Positions 35,158 to 44,842 of a stretch of DNA of 64,000 bases are shown here, one piece after another; position 1 is the first letter of the stretch; each line of letters opens with the position of its first letter. The position numbers and the translations under genes were made by a program. The DNA comes from CAYWMP01 sp964459445. Its GTDB lineage: Bacteria; Desulfobacterota; DSM-4660; Desulfatiglandales; HGW-15. Where the stretch lies: assembly GCA_964459445.1 (NCBI GenBank), contig CAYWMP010000005.1, positions 1 through 64,000 of the forward strand. The letters are read 5' to 3'. The notes below the pieces were generated by a model. The model did not search any database, was not told where the DNA came from, and was given only the letters and a program-made list of their open reading frames with translations.

Positions 35158-35325
35158 ATGGCTCAAACAGCGCCGAAAGCGGATCATGATATTTTTCCAG
35201 AAACCACGAGTGAAGAGTTGGAGAGGCGGTTTTCCGATGTGAGGGGAAACCCCATTATGGAAGAACTCATGGCAGCCGCAAAAAAATATCTCATGCAAAA
35301 AGGCCAAATTGATGATTCGAAGTAG
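35158..35325 (+). CDS. small protein (55 residues) heading the HDOD operon
   Basis: ATG at 35158 with GAGGT six bases upstream, TAG at 35323-35325. The product is hydrophilic and helical (FPETTSEELERRFSDV, NPIMEELMAAAKKYLMQKG). Its last codons overlap the ATG of the HDOD gene at 35312, so translation of the two is probably coupled. No known domain is visible. It may be a small partner of the HDOD protein. Confidence 0.55.
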   Translation: MAQTAPKADHDIFPETTSEELERRFSDVRGNPIMEELMAAAKKYLMQKGQIDDSK

Positions 35326-36169
35326 ATACAAAGATAAATTATCAAAGATAAAGAGCCTTTCAACCCTTCCTGTTGTGGCAAACAACGTTTTGCAGTTGAC
35401 CCACAATCCCAAGTCCTCTGCCCTTCAGGTGGGTGAGGCCATCTCCCAGGACCCGGCCCTGGCCTCGAAGGTTTTGAGCGTTGCGAACTCCCCCTTTTAT
35501 GGTTTCCCTCGAAAGATTACCACGATCCATTCTTCTATCGTCGTGCTTGGTTTCGCCAATATTAGGAATCTGGTTCTTACGGCCTCAATTGTTGATGTTC
35601 TGCCATCAAAGGGCAACAACGGCTCCTTCAACCGCGAAGAGTTCTGGAAACATTCCCTGGCCTGCGGGGTCGCATCAAAACTCATTGCAAAAAGAATAGG
35701 CATCAAAAACGCCGAAGAGGCCTTCCTTTGGGGACTGCTACACGATTTGGGCAAGATTGTCCTGGACGGTTACTTCACCAAGGAATTTGCATTAGCCGTG
35801 CATCAGGCAAAGGCAAAAGAAACCCTTTTGAAGGATGCGGAAGAAAAAATCTTTGGCGCAGACCATGCTGAAGTTGGCGCCATGGTAGCCGACAAATGGA
35901 ATTTGCCACCTGCATTAATAAAAGGCATACGCCATCACCATTCGCCATTATCGGCCAATGAATCCATGAGGGTAGCCGCCATCGTTCATATTGCTGACAT
36001 CCTATGTAGAGCAATCGGTCTTGGAAACGGCGGGGATAGGAAGATACCGGGCATAAATGAAGATTCCTGGAAACTATTGAATATGGGCAAGGAGACCTTA
36101 CAAGATCTGTTCTCAGAAATTGAACAGGGCGTTTTGAGTGCTATTTCTTTTCTCTCTTTTGTGAATTAA
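35312..36169 (+). CDS. HDOD domain protein
   Basis: A 285-residue soluble protein consisting almost only of an HDOD domain. LSTLPVVANNVLQLTHNP opens it, then DPALASKVLSVANSPFYGFP, the LLHDLGK segment near residue 146 and GADHAEVGAMVADKWNLP with IRHHHSP. HDOD domains lack the complete HD catalytic set and act as regulators in signalling, motility or stress control. It overlaps the small gene before it and is followed 16 bases later by a histidine kinase, so the cluster looks like one signalling operon with a second HDOD gene at its end. Confidence 0.88.
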   Translation: MIRSRYKDKLSKIKSLSTLPVVANNVLQLTHNPKSSALQVGEAISQDPALASKVLSVANSPFYGFPRKITTIHSSIVVLGFANIRNLVLTASIVDVLPSKGNNGSFNREEFWKHSLACGVASKLIAKRIGIKNAEEAFLWGLLHDLGKIVLDGYFTKEFALAVHQAKAKETLLKDAEEKIFGADHAEVGAMVADKWNLPPALIKGIRHHHSPLSANESMRVAAIVHIADILCRAIGLGNGGDRKIPGINEDSWKLLNMGKETLQDLFSEIEQGVLSAISFLSFVN

Positions 36170-36185
36170 TGATTGGTGTTTTTAG

Positions 36186-37790
36186 ATGAAACTTTTGTCA
36201 TATCAAAAGGACAGTCTTTTCCTGCAACAGACCATTTCCGATCTGACCGAGGAAATCGGTCTGCTTACCATGCTCCAGGACATAAGCAAGCAACTTATTT
36301 CGAAATTCGATCTGAAGCAGATCCTTGACATGTTTCTCGACCTGGTCAAGGAAATCATCAACTACCATGCCTGTATTCTATACCTTTACCAGGAGGACGC
36401 AGGCACATACAGAATCGTTGAATCGCGAGGCTTGTCAGGTCGTGAGCTGGAGAATTATGAATTAGATGATGACGTAGTAAAATGGGTCCTTGAAGAGGGC
36501 AGATGGACCCACACTTCATTCTTGAAAGACCCAACACCAGAGAGCAAAGACTTTGTGACGATTCTTCCTCTTCAGGGGATCAAGAAGAGTCCGGGCTTTT
36601 TGTTGACTTTTTCCGACCCGAAACAAAACATATTTACCCCGGCAAACGTGAAACTCCTTTCTTTCGTCGCAAGCCAGGCGGGCATTGCATTGGAAAATCA
36701 AGAACTTTACTCGGAGTTGTGTCGATCAAAAGACTATATCCAAAACATACTGGAGAATATCAATAACGGCATCATCACCATCGATATGGGAGACAAAATC
36801 ACCCATATAAATAAAAATGCCACGGCTATGCTCGCACTTCCTTCTGCCGATGTGATAGGGGCCGATTTTAAAGAGGTTTTAAATAGTGCTCTGGTCGAAA
36901 TGATCGACAAAGAAAAGAAAAGGGCCATTAGGGATGGTTTTACCTTTGAGGCCCTCTTCGAGTACTTTCCTAGCGAAAACTTCAGCATTCCACTGGGCAT
37001 CAACTCCTCGCTCCTGCTTGACGACAATGGCCATCGAATAGGAATCATCATCGTTCTTCGGAATATGTCCGCTTCAAAGGAACTCGAGAGGTTGAGGCAG
37101 TTGGATGAAATGAAGAGCGAATTTGTATCCAATGTCTCACACGAGTTGAGAACGCCCCTTAGTATCATCAAGTCCTATGTAGAGGCATTGCTCGATCAGG
37201 TTGCCCCCGACGACCACCAGACACAAAAAGACTTCCTTACGGTCGTCAACAGCGAAACGGATAGATTGACCGATCTTGTAAGCGACCTTTTAGACATTTC
37301 ACGGATTGAATCCGGTAGGTTTGAAATAGAGCCCAGTCCCGTTGCCCTATCCGAAGTCATTCAATCTGTTTTGGCTAAACTCGCTGATCTCGGAGAGACA
37401 CACGAGCTGGTGGTGGATATCCCTCCCTCCCTGCCTAATTTTATGGCGGACACCGACAAGATGTTTCAGGTTTTCTTAAATCTCATAACCAACGCCATCA
37501 AGTTCTCACCAAATGGGGGAGAGATTCGCATACAGGCAGAGGTCTATAGTAATATGCTGAGATGCCTCGTCTCCGATCAAGGAATAGGCATCCCTAGAGA
37601 AGACCTCGATCGCGTTTTTGAAAAATTCTATCGAGTCGACAATTCAGACAATTATGAGATACCAGGAACCGGGTTAGGATTGCCGATCGTGAAGCATATC
37701 ATCGATTCCCACGCTGGAGAAATCTCTGTAAACAGCGAACTCGGCAAAGGATCGACCTTTACCCTGTTATTACCTCTTGAGAACGATTGA
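36186..37790 (+). CDS. GAF-PAS sensor histidine kinase
   Basis: A 534-residue cytoplasmic kinase. Residues about 25-180 form a GAF domain (ILDMFLDLVKEIINYHACIL... FVASQAGIALENQELY). Residues about 187-295 form a PAS domain (ILENINNGIITIDMGDKITHINKNA). The kinase core has FVSNVSHELRTPLSI with phospho-acceptor His319, N box FLNLITNAIKFS, the G1 box SDQGIGIP, FEKFYRVDN and the G2 box PGTGLGLPIV. The receiver coded next is the likely target. No membrane segment is seen, so the stimulus is internal. Confidence 0.92.
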   Translation: MKLLSYQKDSLFLQQTISDLTEEIGLLTMLQDISKQLISKFDLKQILDMFLDLVKEIINYHACILYLYQEDAGTYRIVESRGLSGRELENYELDDDVVKWVLEEGRWTHTSFLKDPTPESKDFVTILPLQGIKKSPGFLLTFSDPKQNIFTPANVKLLSFVASQAGIALENQELYSELCRSKDYIQNILENINNGIITIDMGDKITHINKNATAMLALPSADVIGADFKEVLNSALVEMIDKEKKRAIRDGFTFEALFEYFPSENFSIPLGINSSLLLDDNGHRIGIIIVLRNMSASKELERLRQLDEMKSEFVSNVSHELRTPLSIIKSYVEALLDQVAPDDHQTQKDFLTVVNSETDRLTDLVSDLLDISRIESGRFEIEPSPVALSEVIQSVLAKLADLGETHELVVDIPPSLPNFMADTDKMFQVFLNLITNAIKFSPNGGEIRIQAEVYSNMLRCLVSDQGIGIPREDLDRVFEKFYRVDNSDNYEIPGTGLGLPIVKHIIDSHAGEISVNSELGKGSTFTLLLPLEND

Positions 37791-37801
37791 GGATAACTGA
37801 A

Positions 37802-38179
37802 ATGAATGAAAAGAAAACGGTCCTTGTAGTGGACGACATGCGGCAAATCAGAGATATTCTGCGTTTTAGCCTTCGAAGGGAGGGCTACGATGTTGTTCTG
37901 GCCGGGGACGGAATGGAAGCCATTAAATACGCCACCAGTAATAAGCCATTGGATCTGATTATTTTGGATATTATGATGCCCAAAATGGATGGTTACGAAG
38001 TCATCAAACGGCTCCGGGCCTCGAAAGATATGAAACAAATCCCCATTATATTCTTGACTGCGAAAGCCCAAAAAAAAGACATACTAAAAGGAATCGAAGT
38101 GGGTGCTAATGATTACGTGGTAAAGCCCTATAAATTTGTGGAACTCCAAAGGAAGATTGAGAAGCTGATATCACAATAG
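37802..38179 (+). CDS. single-domain response regulator (CheY-like)
   Basis: A 125-residue receiver domain without an output domain. VLVVDDMRQIRDIL carries the acidic pair, Asp56 in IILDIMMPKMDG is the phosphorylation site, the Thr lies in FLTAKA and the Lys in KPYKFVEL. GAGGA upstream supports the ATG at 37802. It lies directly after the GAF-PAS kinase and should be its phosphorylation target, acting through protein contact, possibly on the HDOD proteins beside it. Confidence 0.93.
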   Translation: MNEKKTVLVVDDMRQIRDILRFSLRREGYDVVLAGDGMEAIKYATSNKPLDLIILDIMMPKMDGYEVIKRLRASKDMKQIPIIFLTAKAQKKDILKGIEVGANDYVVKPYKFVELQRKIEKLISQ

Positions 38180-38226
38180 GAGATACCTTAGAGGCTCTCA
38201 AACACCCTTATTTCCAGGTCCAACCC

Positions 38227-39126
38227 TTGGCAGAGAATCACACCATACGCAACATTGAGGATAAGATCCAAGACCTTCCCTTGGTGGATGTTGCCGTCCT
38301 TGAGATTTTGTCCCTGTTGAATAATCTCGACAGTAATTTTCAACAGATCGTTGAGAAGCTTTCTCCGGAAGTTGCGGCCAAGTTTCTCAATATGGCCAAT
38401 TCGGCCTATTACGGGACCGAGGTAAGAACTATTGACTATGCCGTGAGGGTCCTTGGGTATAGCGGGATGAAACAGATTCTCGCCATGTCCGTACTCATTG
38501 ACCATTTCTCCAAATATTCCGAGAAAACGGGCTTCAATTTTGATTCATTTCAAAAGAATGCCCAGGCGTGTGCCGTAATCTCCAGGGCATTAGGAGAGAT
38601 ACTTGATTATAGCGATCCAGCCGAGCTGTTTACGGTATCCATGCTCCATAACATTGGTGAACTGATCATCGCCCTATATTTTGAAGAAGAACAGGAGAAA
38701 ATCAACGTTCTAAAGTCCTCTGAGAACGTGATCCCCTGCGATGCGGAACGAAGGATCATCGGTCTTAGCCATGGCGAAATTGGAGGGCTTGTGTTGAAAC
38801 GGTTTCAATTGTCTCAAGACATCTGTGACGCCGTAAAATACCACGATCTTGAGGATCGCATCATACCCGGTGGCTCAAATTTTCAAATGGAGCTTATAAC
38901 GAAAGTGTCCGCGGCCCTTATGGATAGGGTAACAGTCTCTGATGACCTCGACCCTTCGGCAATCGCCGACAAACTCAAAGAGACCGTCACCAACGGCAAG
39001 GACCTTTGTCGCGAAAAAGAGGACATGGCTAAGCAGGCCAAGGTTGATGCGGACATATTTCACGAACTGCTGAATAGTTTATCTGCTTTGGTTTATGAAG
39101 ACCTAAAGCGCATTTTTCCTGAATAA
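38227..39126 (+). CDS. HDOD domain protein
   Basis: A 299-residue protein with a single HDOD domain (LPLVDVAVLEILSLLN, EVAAKFLNMANSAYYG, VSMLHNIGELIIALYF, GLSHGEIGGLVLKRF, and YHDLEDR near 206). A TTG at 38227 is the only plausible start: the frame is open back to 38179 but contains no ATG or GTG, and the domain begins within 15 residues of the TTG. It closes the HDOD-kinase-receiver-HDOD operon. Compared with the HDOD gene at 35312 it is clearly divergent, so the pair is not a recent duplication. Confidence 0.85.
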   Translation: MAENHTIRNIEDKIQDLPLVDVAVLEILSLLNNLDSNFQQIVEKLSPEVAAKFLNMANSAYYGTEVRTIDYAVRVLGYSGMKQILAMSVLIDHFSKYSEKTGFNFDSFQKNAQACAVISRALGEILDYSDPAELFTVSMLHNIGELIIALYFEEEQEKINVLKSSENVIPCDAERRIIGLSHGEIGGLVLKRFQLSQDICDAVKYHDLEDRIIPGGSNFQMELITKVSAALMDRVTVSDDLDPSAIADKLKETVTNGKDLCREKEDMAKQAKVDADIFHELLNSLSALVYEDLKRIFPE

Positions 39127-39242
39127 ACATCTTCTCCCCTCCCTTAAACCAAAACTACCACACATTATTCCTTTGCAGACTGTTGTCCAAATTCCTGAAC
39201 CTGTATCATAAATGGTTCAAAAAATTCGGCCTTAATGGTATA

Positions 39243-39394
39243 GAGCCTGAGACCTTTGAAAAATGCCCAATTTTGTTCAAGTTCAAGGAAGGTGAAGATT
39301 TTAACCACAGGAATACATTGAGTATTTTGAGGATTGAAATTTGAGCCTGACACGGAAATTGGGCAAAAGGGGACGTTTTACAGAGGTCTCAGCC
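39243..39394 (+). repeat. palindromic repeat R2, copy 1
   Basis: The ends are inverted: GAGACCTTTGAAAAATGCCCAATTT near the start pairs with AAATTGGGCA...ACAGAGGTCTC at the end. The interior CCACAGGAATACA...AGTATTTTGAGGATT and AAATTTGAGC...GAC are shared with the copy at 62996-63164. It lies just before a gene; the frame at 39341 formerly read as the start of the decarboxylase falls inside the repeat. It is MITE-like. Confidence 0.75.
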
Positions 39395-39415
39395 TTTGTT
39401 CAGGAGGTTCGTGCT

Positions 39416-40858
39416 ATGCAGATATCCAAAAGGGGATTGAAAAAAGAAGAGATATTCGAGAGGTTAGAGTCTTTTCGTTCAAAGGACTTTAATTGGCGAT
39501 CAGGAAAAGGGTTTGGGTATATCGTCGATCCCGGCAAAGAGGCCATGGAGGTGGGCAAGGAGGCCTATTCCCTGTTCCTCACGGAGAACGGTTTGGACTT
39601 CACGGTTTTTCCAAGCCTCCTTCGTCTTGAGAATGAACTTGTGGCCATGGCCGCCCAACATCTGGGTGGCGATGAAAACGTTGTCGGGAACTTCACATCC
39701 GGCGGTACCGAAAGCATCATCCTCGCCGTAAAGGCGGCCAGGGATTACTGTCGCAAACACAAACCCGAAATCCGGCAACCTGAAATGATCCTGCCTTCTA
39801 CGGCCCATGCCGCCTTTCATAAGTCGGCCCAGTATTTACAAATCAAGGCGATTCAGGTTTCGGTAAATCCTGAAACCTTTAGGGCCGATCCCGCGCTCGT
39901 AAAAGACGCCATCACCCCGAACACGATACTCCTTGTGGGATCTGCGCCATCCTATGCCCATGGCGTCGTTGACCCCATCAGGGATTTGGGAGAATTGGCC
40001 GTGGAGAACAATCTTTTGTTCCACTGCGATGCTTGTGTGGGTGGCTTCATGCTGCCATACTTCAAAAGATTGGGCGCGCCCGCGCCGGATTTCGATTTGA
40101 GTGTTGCCGGGGTGACCTCCATTAGCATGGACCTTCATAAATATGCCTACACGCCCAAGGGCGCCTCCCTGGTGCTCTATCGCAACAAAGACCTTCGAAA
40201 GCATCAAATCTTCGCCTGCTCCCAGTGGACCGGTTACACGATGATCAATAATGCCGTTCAAAGCAGCAAATCGGGAGGGCCTATGGCCGCTGCCTGGGCG
40301 GTACTCAACTTCATAGGAGATGGTGGCTACCTGGAAATTGCCAAGAAGAAACTCGATGCCACCCGCCGTATCGTGGAAGGTCTAAAAGGGATAAAAGACC
40401 TGCGTCTCATGACAGAACCGGACATGAGTCTGTTGTCTTTTACGTCAGACACGGTCAACGTTTTTCATATCATTGACGAGATGAACAGCCGGGGATGGTA
40501 CATTCAACCCGCACTCACCTTCGACAACTCAAAGGAAAACATCCACCTATCAATCACTGTATCCAATGTGGAATGGGTAGAGAACTTTCTGGCCGATCTG
40601 GAGCAATGCGTAGACAAGGCCAAGTCTATGGAATCGGGACAGCTCGCAGCCGCCCTTGGCGCAGGACTCCCCGCGATGGATGCCTCTGACATCCCTGATG
40701 AAACCGTCGCGCAGATGTTGGGCATGGCAGGGGTGCAAAATGGGCTGCTGCCCGATAGAATGGCCGAAATCAATGAGGTTCTCAATATCCTCCCCCCAGC
40801 CTTTCGTGAAAGGCTTTTGGTTGAATTCGTCAACGATCTCTTTCGGCATCGTGAATAA
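39416..40858 (+). CDS. PLP-dependent decarboxylase/lyase, sphingosine-phosphate-lyase-like group II
   Basis: A 480-residue fold-type I PLP enzyme. NFTSGGTESIILAVKAARDY near residue 100 forms the phosphate-binding region, FHCDACVGGF near 203 holds the Asp that binds the pyridine ring, and SISMDLHKYAYTPKGASL has the Schiff-base Lys242. The pattern is nearer to sphingosine-1-phosphate lyase and glutamate decarboxylase relatives than to aminotransferases. The ATG at 39416 has AGGAGG eight bases upstream; an earlier TTG frame lies in repeat R2. A GltS-type symporter gene follows by 55 bases, hinting at an amino-acid substrate, but this is inference. Confidence 0.85.
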   Translation: MQISKRGLKKEEIFERLESFRSKDFNWRSGKGFGYIVDPGKEAMEVGKEAYSLFLTENGLDFTVFPSLLRLENELVAMAAQHLGGDENVVGNFTSGGTESIILAVKAARDYCRKHKPEIRQPEMILPSTAHAAFHKSAQYLQIKAIQVSVNPETFRADPALVKDAITPNTILLVGSAPSYAHGVVDPIRDLGELAVENNLLFHCDACVGGFMLPYFKRLGAPAPDFDLSVAGVTSISMDLHKYAYTPKGASLVLYRNKDLRKHQIFACSQWTGYTMINNAVQSSKSGGPMAAAWAVLNFIGDGGYLEIAKKKLDATRRIVEGLKGIKDLRLMTEPDMSLLSFTSDTVNVFHIIDEMNSRGWYIQPALTFDNSKENIHLSITVSNVEWVENFLADLEQCVDKAKSMESGQLAAALGAGLPAMDASDIPDETVAQMLGMAGVQNGLLPDRMAEINEVLNILPPAFRERLLVEFVNDLFRHRE

Positions 40859-40913
40859 AGGGCAAAATGCCGAGCCCCACAAACCACATCTCTCATAGAT
40901 TGGAGGAACTAAC

Positions 40914-42278
40914 ATGGACACCCCCTTTCCCTTCGAACCGCTGCTCGTTTTCGGCTTTCTTTCCATCATGCTCCTCCTGGGCGTTTTCCTCCGGGTAAAG
41001 ATCGGCATTTTCCAGAAATACCTCTTTCCCAGTTGCCTCATTGGCGGGGTCCTGGGCTTGTTGCTCATTAACACGGGGCTCGTCCCCCTTGAAGTCTCCA
41101 ACCTTGAAACCTTTGCCTATCATTTTTTCAACCTCTCCTTTATTTCGGTCGGTTTGACCCGGGACAATGACGCACAAGGTAAACAAGCTTCCGGGAAAGA
41201 GATGCTGAAAGGACCTTCATGGATGGCCCTTGTGCAGGGGGTGACATTTCCTATACAGGCGGCACTTGGGGGTCTGCTTATCATCCTTCTGGGGTTCTTG
41301 GGATTCAAACTTTTCCCTACCTTCGGTTTCCTTGCCCCTCTCGGTTTTAACGAAGGACCCGGCCAGGCATTGTCATTTGGCAAGGTTTGGGAGGGTCTTG
41401 GTTTCGAACATGGTGCAACGATTGGGCTTGCCTTTGCCGCCATCGGCTTTTTCTTTTCCTTTTTCGTAGGAGTACCCCTCGCTAACTGGGGGATCAGAAA
41501 GGGTTATTCGGTCTACGCGCCCAAGTCCTTGCCGCAGGATGTACTGACCGGCATTGTTCCGAAAACCCAAAAAGGGGTATCCGCGGGGGAGCTCACCATG
41601 CATTCCGGGAACATCGAAACCCTCGCCTTTCAAATGGCCCTTATCGGATTTATTTATGTGATCACATATCTGTTTGTTAAGGTCCTCGGGATGGCCTTTT
41701 CGCCGGATGTGGCTAAGATGTTGTGGGGTTTCTTCTTTTTCTTTGGCTTGGGCGCAGCCATCCTTTTGAGTTTGCTTCTGAAAAAGATAGGGCTTAATCA
41801 CCTGGTCAACCCGGGCGTCCAAAGGAGGATTACCGGGTGGGCCGTCGATTTCCTGATTGTGGCCACGGTGGCTTCCATACAGACACTGGTAATATGGAAG
41901 TATTTGCTTCCAATCCTGATCATTGCCCTCAGTAACGGATTGGTCACCACCCTTGTTGTCATCTATCTTGGAAAGAGAGTCTGGTCTTTCAATCTTGAGA
42001 GAATGGTTGCCATATACGGGACTGTGACGGGAACCGTTTCTTCGGGACTCTTGTTGCTCCGGATTGTGGATCCGGATTTTAAGACACCGGTGGCGGTCGA
42101 AATCGGTGTGATGAACATTTTTGTGCTGCCCATCATCGGAATTTGCACCATCCTTGTGAATGCGCCCCTCTGGTGGAATTGGGGGCTTGGGATGACGGTC
42201 CTGGTTTATGTGGGCATCATGTCCATATCCCTGGTGCTTTTGAAACTCCTCGGATTGTGGGGGAAATCTAGGCTTTAG
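40914..42278 (+). CDS. sodium:glutamate symporter family protein (GltS-like)
   Basis: A 454-residue inner-membrane carrier with about eleven to twelve hydrophobic segments. The N-terminal half shows KYLFPSCLIGGVLGLLL and FFNLSFISVGL. The GFNEGPGQALSFGKVWE loop is typical of GltS. A second repeat has VEIGVMNIFVLPIIGICT. GGAGGAAC upstream fixes the ATG. It probably takes up glutamate or a related acid with sodium. It may work with the preceding PLP enzyme as an uptake-decarboxylation pair. Its end overlaps the convergent hybrid kinase gene by 11 bases. Confidence 0.85.
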   Translation: MDTPFPFEPLLVFGFLSIMLLLGVFLRVKIGIFQKYLFPSCLIGGVLGLLLINTGLVPLEVSNLETFAYHFFNLSFISVGLTRDNDAQGKQASGKEMLKGPSWMALVQGVTFPIQAALGGLLIILLGFLGFKLFPTFGFLAPLGFNEGPGQALSFGKVWEGLGFEHGATIGLAFAAIGFFFSFFVGVPLANWGIRKGYSVYAPKSLPQDVLTGIVPKTQKGVSAGELTMHSGNIETLAFQMALIGFIYVITYLFVKVLGMAFSPDVAKMLWGFFFFFGLGAAILLSLLLKKIGLNHLVNPGVQRRITGWAVDFLIVATVASIQTLVIWKYLLPILIIALSNGLVTTLVVIYLGKRVWSFNLERMVAIYGTVTGTVSSGLLLLRIVDPDFKTPVAVEIGVMNIFVLPIIGICTILVNAPLWWNWGLGMTVLVYVGIMSISLVLLKLLGLWGKSRL

Positions 42279-44823
42279 CGGCGTAGACCTGGGGGGGTTG
42301 ATCCTGACCGTTTTCTGATAAGGAAGATGGCATTATCCATTTATCAACCATGGCCAGCAGTTGCTTTCTTCTGAGGGGTTTTGATATATAGTCGCCCATG
42401 CCCGCTTCAATGCATTTCTCCTTGTAGCCCTTGATGGCGTGTGCCGTCATGGCGATGATTGGAATCCGGGCAAGTCTTTTCAACGTCTTTTCATCGCCTT
42501 TCTGACTGAACTTTTCTTCCAGTGCCCTAATCTGTCTGGTTGCCTCATATCCGTCCATGTTTGGCATCTGTATATCCATCAATATCATATCGTACTGTTT
42601 CCGCTTAAAAACCTCGACCGCCTGATCACCGTTTTCAGCAAGGTCAACCTGATACCCTGCGCCTTGGAGGTGTCTCAGGGCCACCTGTTGATTGGTGGGG
42701 TAATCTTCGGCCAGAAAGATCTGAGCGTTTCTTCTATTCTCTTCAGCCAATGAGTGCCTGGTTACCAGATCTGAAATCGTCTCGGATTCATCATTCTTTG
42801 CGAGCCCAAGGACAGACTCGACCGCCTTTTTAAGGTCGATCTGCTTCATGGGCTTGGTCAAATACCCCTGAATGCCGATTTCTTTACAGCAACTCCCATC
42901 TCCAAATTTTCCGGCCGAAGTCAGCATGATGATCGGTATGCTGTTTAGCGGTTCTTCGGTCCTGATCTCCCTCGCAAGATCAAAGCCGTCCATTTCGGGC
43001 ATTTGAGAATCCGTAATTACAAGGTCAAAGGATTTACCCGATGCAACAGATTCCCTCACAAGAGAAAGTCCTTCTTTTCCACCTGCGGCTTCTACCGTCT
43101 TGCATCCCCAGTGCCCTAGATATTCTTTCAAAATGAACCTGTTCGTCCTATTATCGTCAACCACCAATACCTTTAATCCATCCAGATCCAATTTGATTAT
43201 CGAGGCCCTTTGTCTTGTTTCTTCTTGTTTTGTGAAGAAAGCCGTAAACCAAAAGGTGCTTCCTTTTCCCGCTTCGCTTTCAAGCCCCATTTCACCTTCC
43301 ATAAGCTCAGCCAATTGTTTTGATATGGTGGTTCCAAGCCCGGTTCCACCATATTTACGGCTCGTTGTTCCATCTGCCTGGGTGAAGCTCTCGAAAATCA
43401 TGGGTTGCTTTTCTTTTGGTATACCTATGCCCGTGTCCTTCACTGAGAACCGCATCCTGATACGGTCTCCGAGATTTTCCACTGGCGCCGCCTTTAGGAA
43501 GATTTCTCCCTGTTTTGTAAACTTCAGGGCATTGTCTATGAGGTTTTTCAGTATCTGCCTGAGGCGTCCTGGATCGCCGATAAGCTCCGTTTGAACATCC
43601 GGAGGCAAATAGGAAATAAATTCAATTCCTTTTTGTTTTGCCCTATGGGCAACGCTGTTTGACACATCCTCAATGAGATACCACAAATCAAAGGGAATCG
43701 TTTCGAGATCAACCTTTCCTGCTTCAATCTTGGAAACATCGAGTATGTCATTAATCACCCCGAGTAATGAGTTGGCTTCTGAATTGATCGTGTGGAAAAT
43801 ATTCTTTTGCTCGTCATCCAGCTCTGTATCCATGGCCAGTTCGGCCATGCCGATGATGCCGTTCAGGGGGGTTCTAATTTCGTGGCTCATGTTGGCCAGA
43901 AAATCGCTTTTGGCCTGATTGGCCTCTTCAGCCTCAAGGGAAGCCTTCTTTAATTCTTCTTCGGTTCTTTTCCGTTCCGCGATTTCGAAACGAAGCTCCT
44001 TATTGGTTTTGCCAAGTTCCGCTGTCCTTTCTTCGACCCGGATCTCCAATTCCTCTTTTGACTTTTTTAATGCCTCTTCGGTCTGTTTCAGGCCGTCTAT
44101 CATCCTATTGAAAGATTGACTGAGAAGACCCACCTCATCCTTTGAATGGACATCGACGCTATGGGTCCAGTTCCCGTCCGTAACGATTTTGGCAGCCTTT
44201 GATAGGTTGATAAGAGGCCTGGAAATCGATCTCGAAAGAAAAAACGAAACGATGATGGCCAGTAAGAGAATTATGCCTCCCCACATGGCATTGTAGCGTA
44301 TCAATGAGGTAAGAGCTTTCCTGATGCGATCCATGGATAGTCCCAAGAAAATAAACCATTTATCCTTCCCGATTGCAATCGGATGGATCAACAGAATTCC
44401 CTTCTCCCCGGTTTCATTGAAAAAATGATCCTCAAACACCGTTTCCTTATCAACCAAGAGGGATGAATCGACGATGTATCCATATTGATTCTTGTCGTCC
44501 GCAAGATAAACTTCCCCATTCGGCTTTACTATTTTTGCGCTGATGACTTCGCCTCCGGTCGATTGAGCCGTCTCCTGGAGAAGTTTCTCTACAAAGATCC
44601 AGTTCAGCGACCAGAAAGCACTTTCCGTCCCAGAAGCGAGGTGTTTGGCCAAGGTCTTTCCCGTTTGAACCATACCCTCCTTATGGACCTTGAATTCGGT
44701 CTTCACAGAAAAATAGGTGTTTATGCCAACCGCTACAAAAACCGCCATGATCACATGGAGCATAATCTTGTGAAGAATCGAGATCCTGATGTGTAAATTA
44801 TCCTCTTTTGCCTGTTCCTGCAT
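42268..44823 (-). CDS. membrane hybrid sensor histidine kinase, two receivers
   Basis: An 851-residue protein. Two membrane segments (about 15-38 and 175-197) flank a periplasmic sensor of some 135 residues. A HAMP domain (RSISRPLINLSKAAKIV) and a coiled coil (about 250-300) lead to the kinase with FLANMSHEIRTPLNG (His314), IDNALKFT, DTGIGIPKEKQ and GTGLGTTISKQLA. Two receivers follow, with Asp605 in VITDSQMPEMDG and Asp750 in ILMDIQMPNMDG. No HPt domain is present, so a separate phosphotransfer protein is needed for output. It follows the MBL-fold gene on the same strand by about 20 bases. Confidence 0.92.
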   Translation of the reverse strand: MQEQAKEDNLHIRISILHKIMLHVIMAVFVAVGINTYFSVKTEFKVHKEGMVQTGKTLAKHLASGTESAFWSLNWIFVEKLLQETAQSTGGEVISAKIVKPNGEVYLADDKNQYGYIVDSSLLVDKETVFEDHFFNETGEKGILLIHPIAIGKDKWFIFLGLSMDRIRKALTSLIRYNAMWGGIILLLAIIVSFFLSRSISRPLINLSKAAKIVTDGNWTHSVDVHSKDEVGLLSQSFNRMIDGLKQTEEALKKSKEELEIRVEERTAELGKTNKELRFEIAERKRTEEELKKASLEAEEANQAKSDFLANMSHEIRTPLNGIIGMAELAMDTELDDEQKNIFHTINSEANSLLGVINDILDVSKIEAGKVDLETIPFDLWYLIEDVSNSVAHRAKQKGIEFISYLPPDVQTELIGDPGRLRQILKNLIDNALKFTKQGEIFLKAAPVENLGDRIRMRFSVKDTGIGIPKEKQPMIFESFTQADGTTSRKYGGTGLGTTISKQLAELMEGEMGLESEAGKGSTFWFTAFFTKQEETRQRASIIKLDLDGLKVLVVDDNRTNRFILKEYLGHWGCKTVEAAGGKEGLSLVRESVASGKSFDLVITDSQMPEMDGFDLAREIRTEEPLNSIPIIMLTSAGKFGDGSCCKEIGIQGYLTKPMKQIDLKKAVESVLGLAKNDESETISDLVTRHSLAEENRRNAQIFLAEDYPTNQQVALRHLQGAGYQVDLAENGDQAVEVFKRKQYDMILMDIQMPNMDGYEATRQIRALEEKFSQKGDEKTLKRLARIPIIAMTAHAIKGYKEKCIEAGMGDYISKPLRRKQLLAMVDKWIMPSSLSENGQDQPPQVYAAKA

Positions 44824-44842
44824 GATCCCTTTCCTGAGACTT

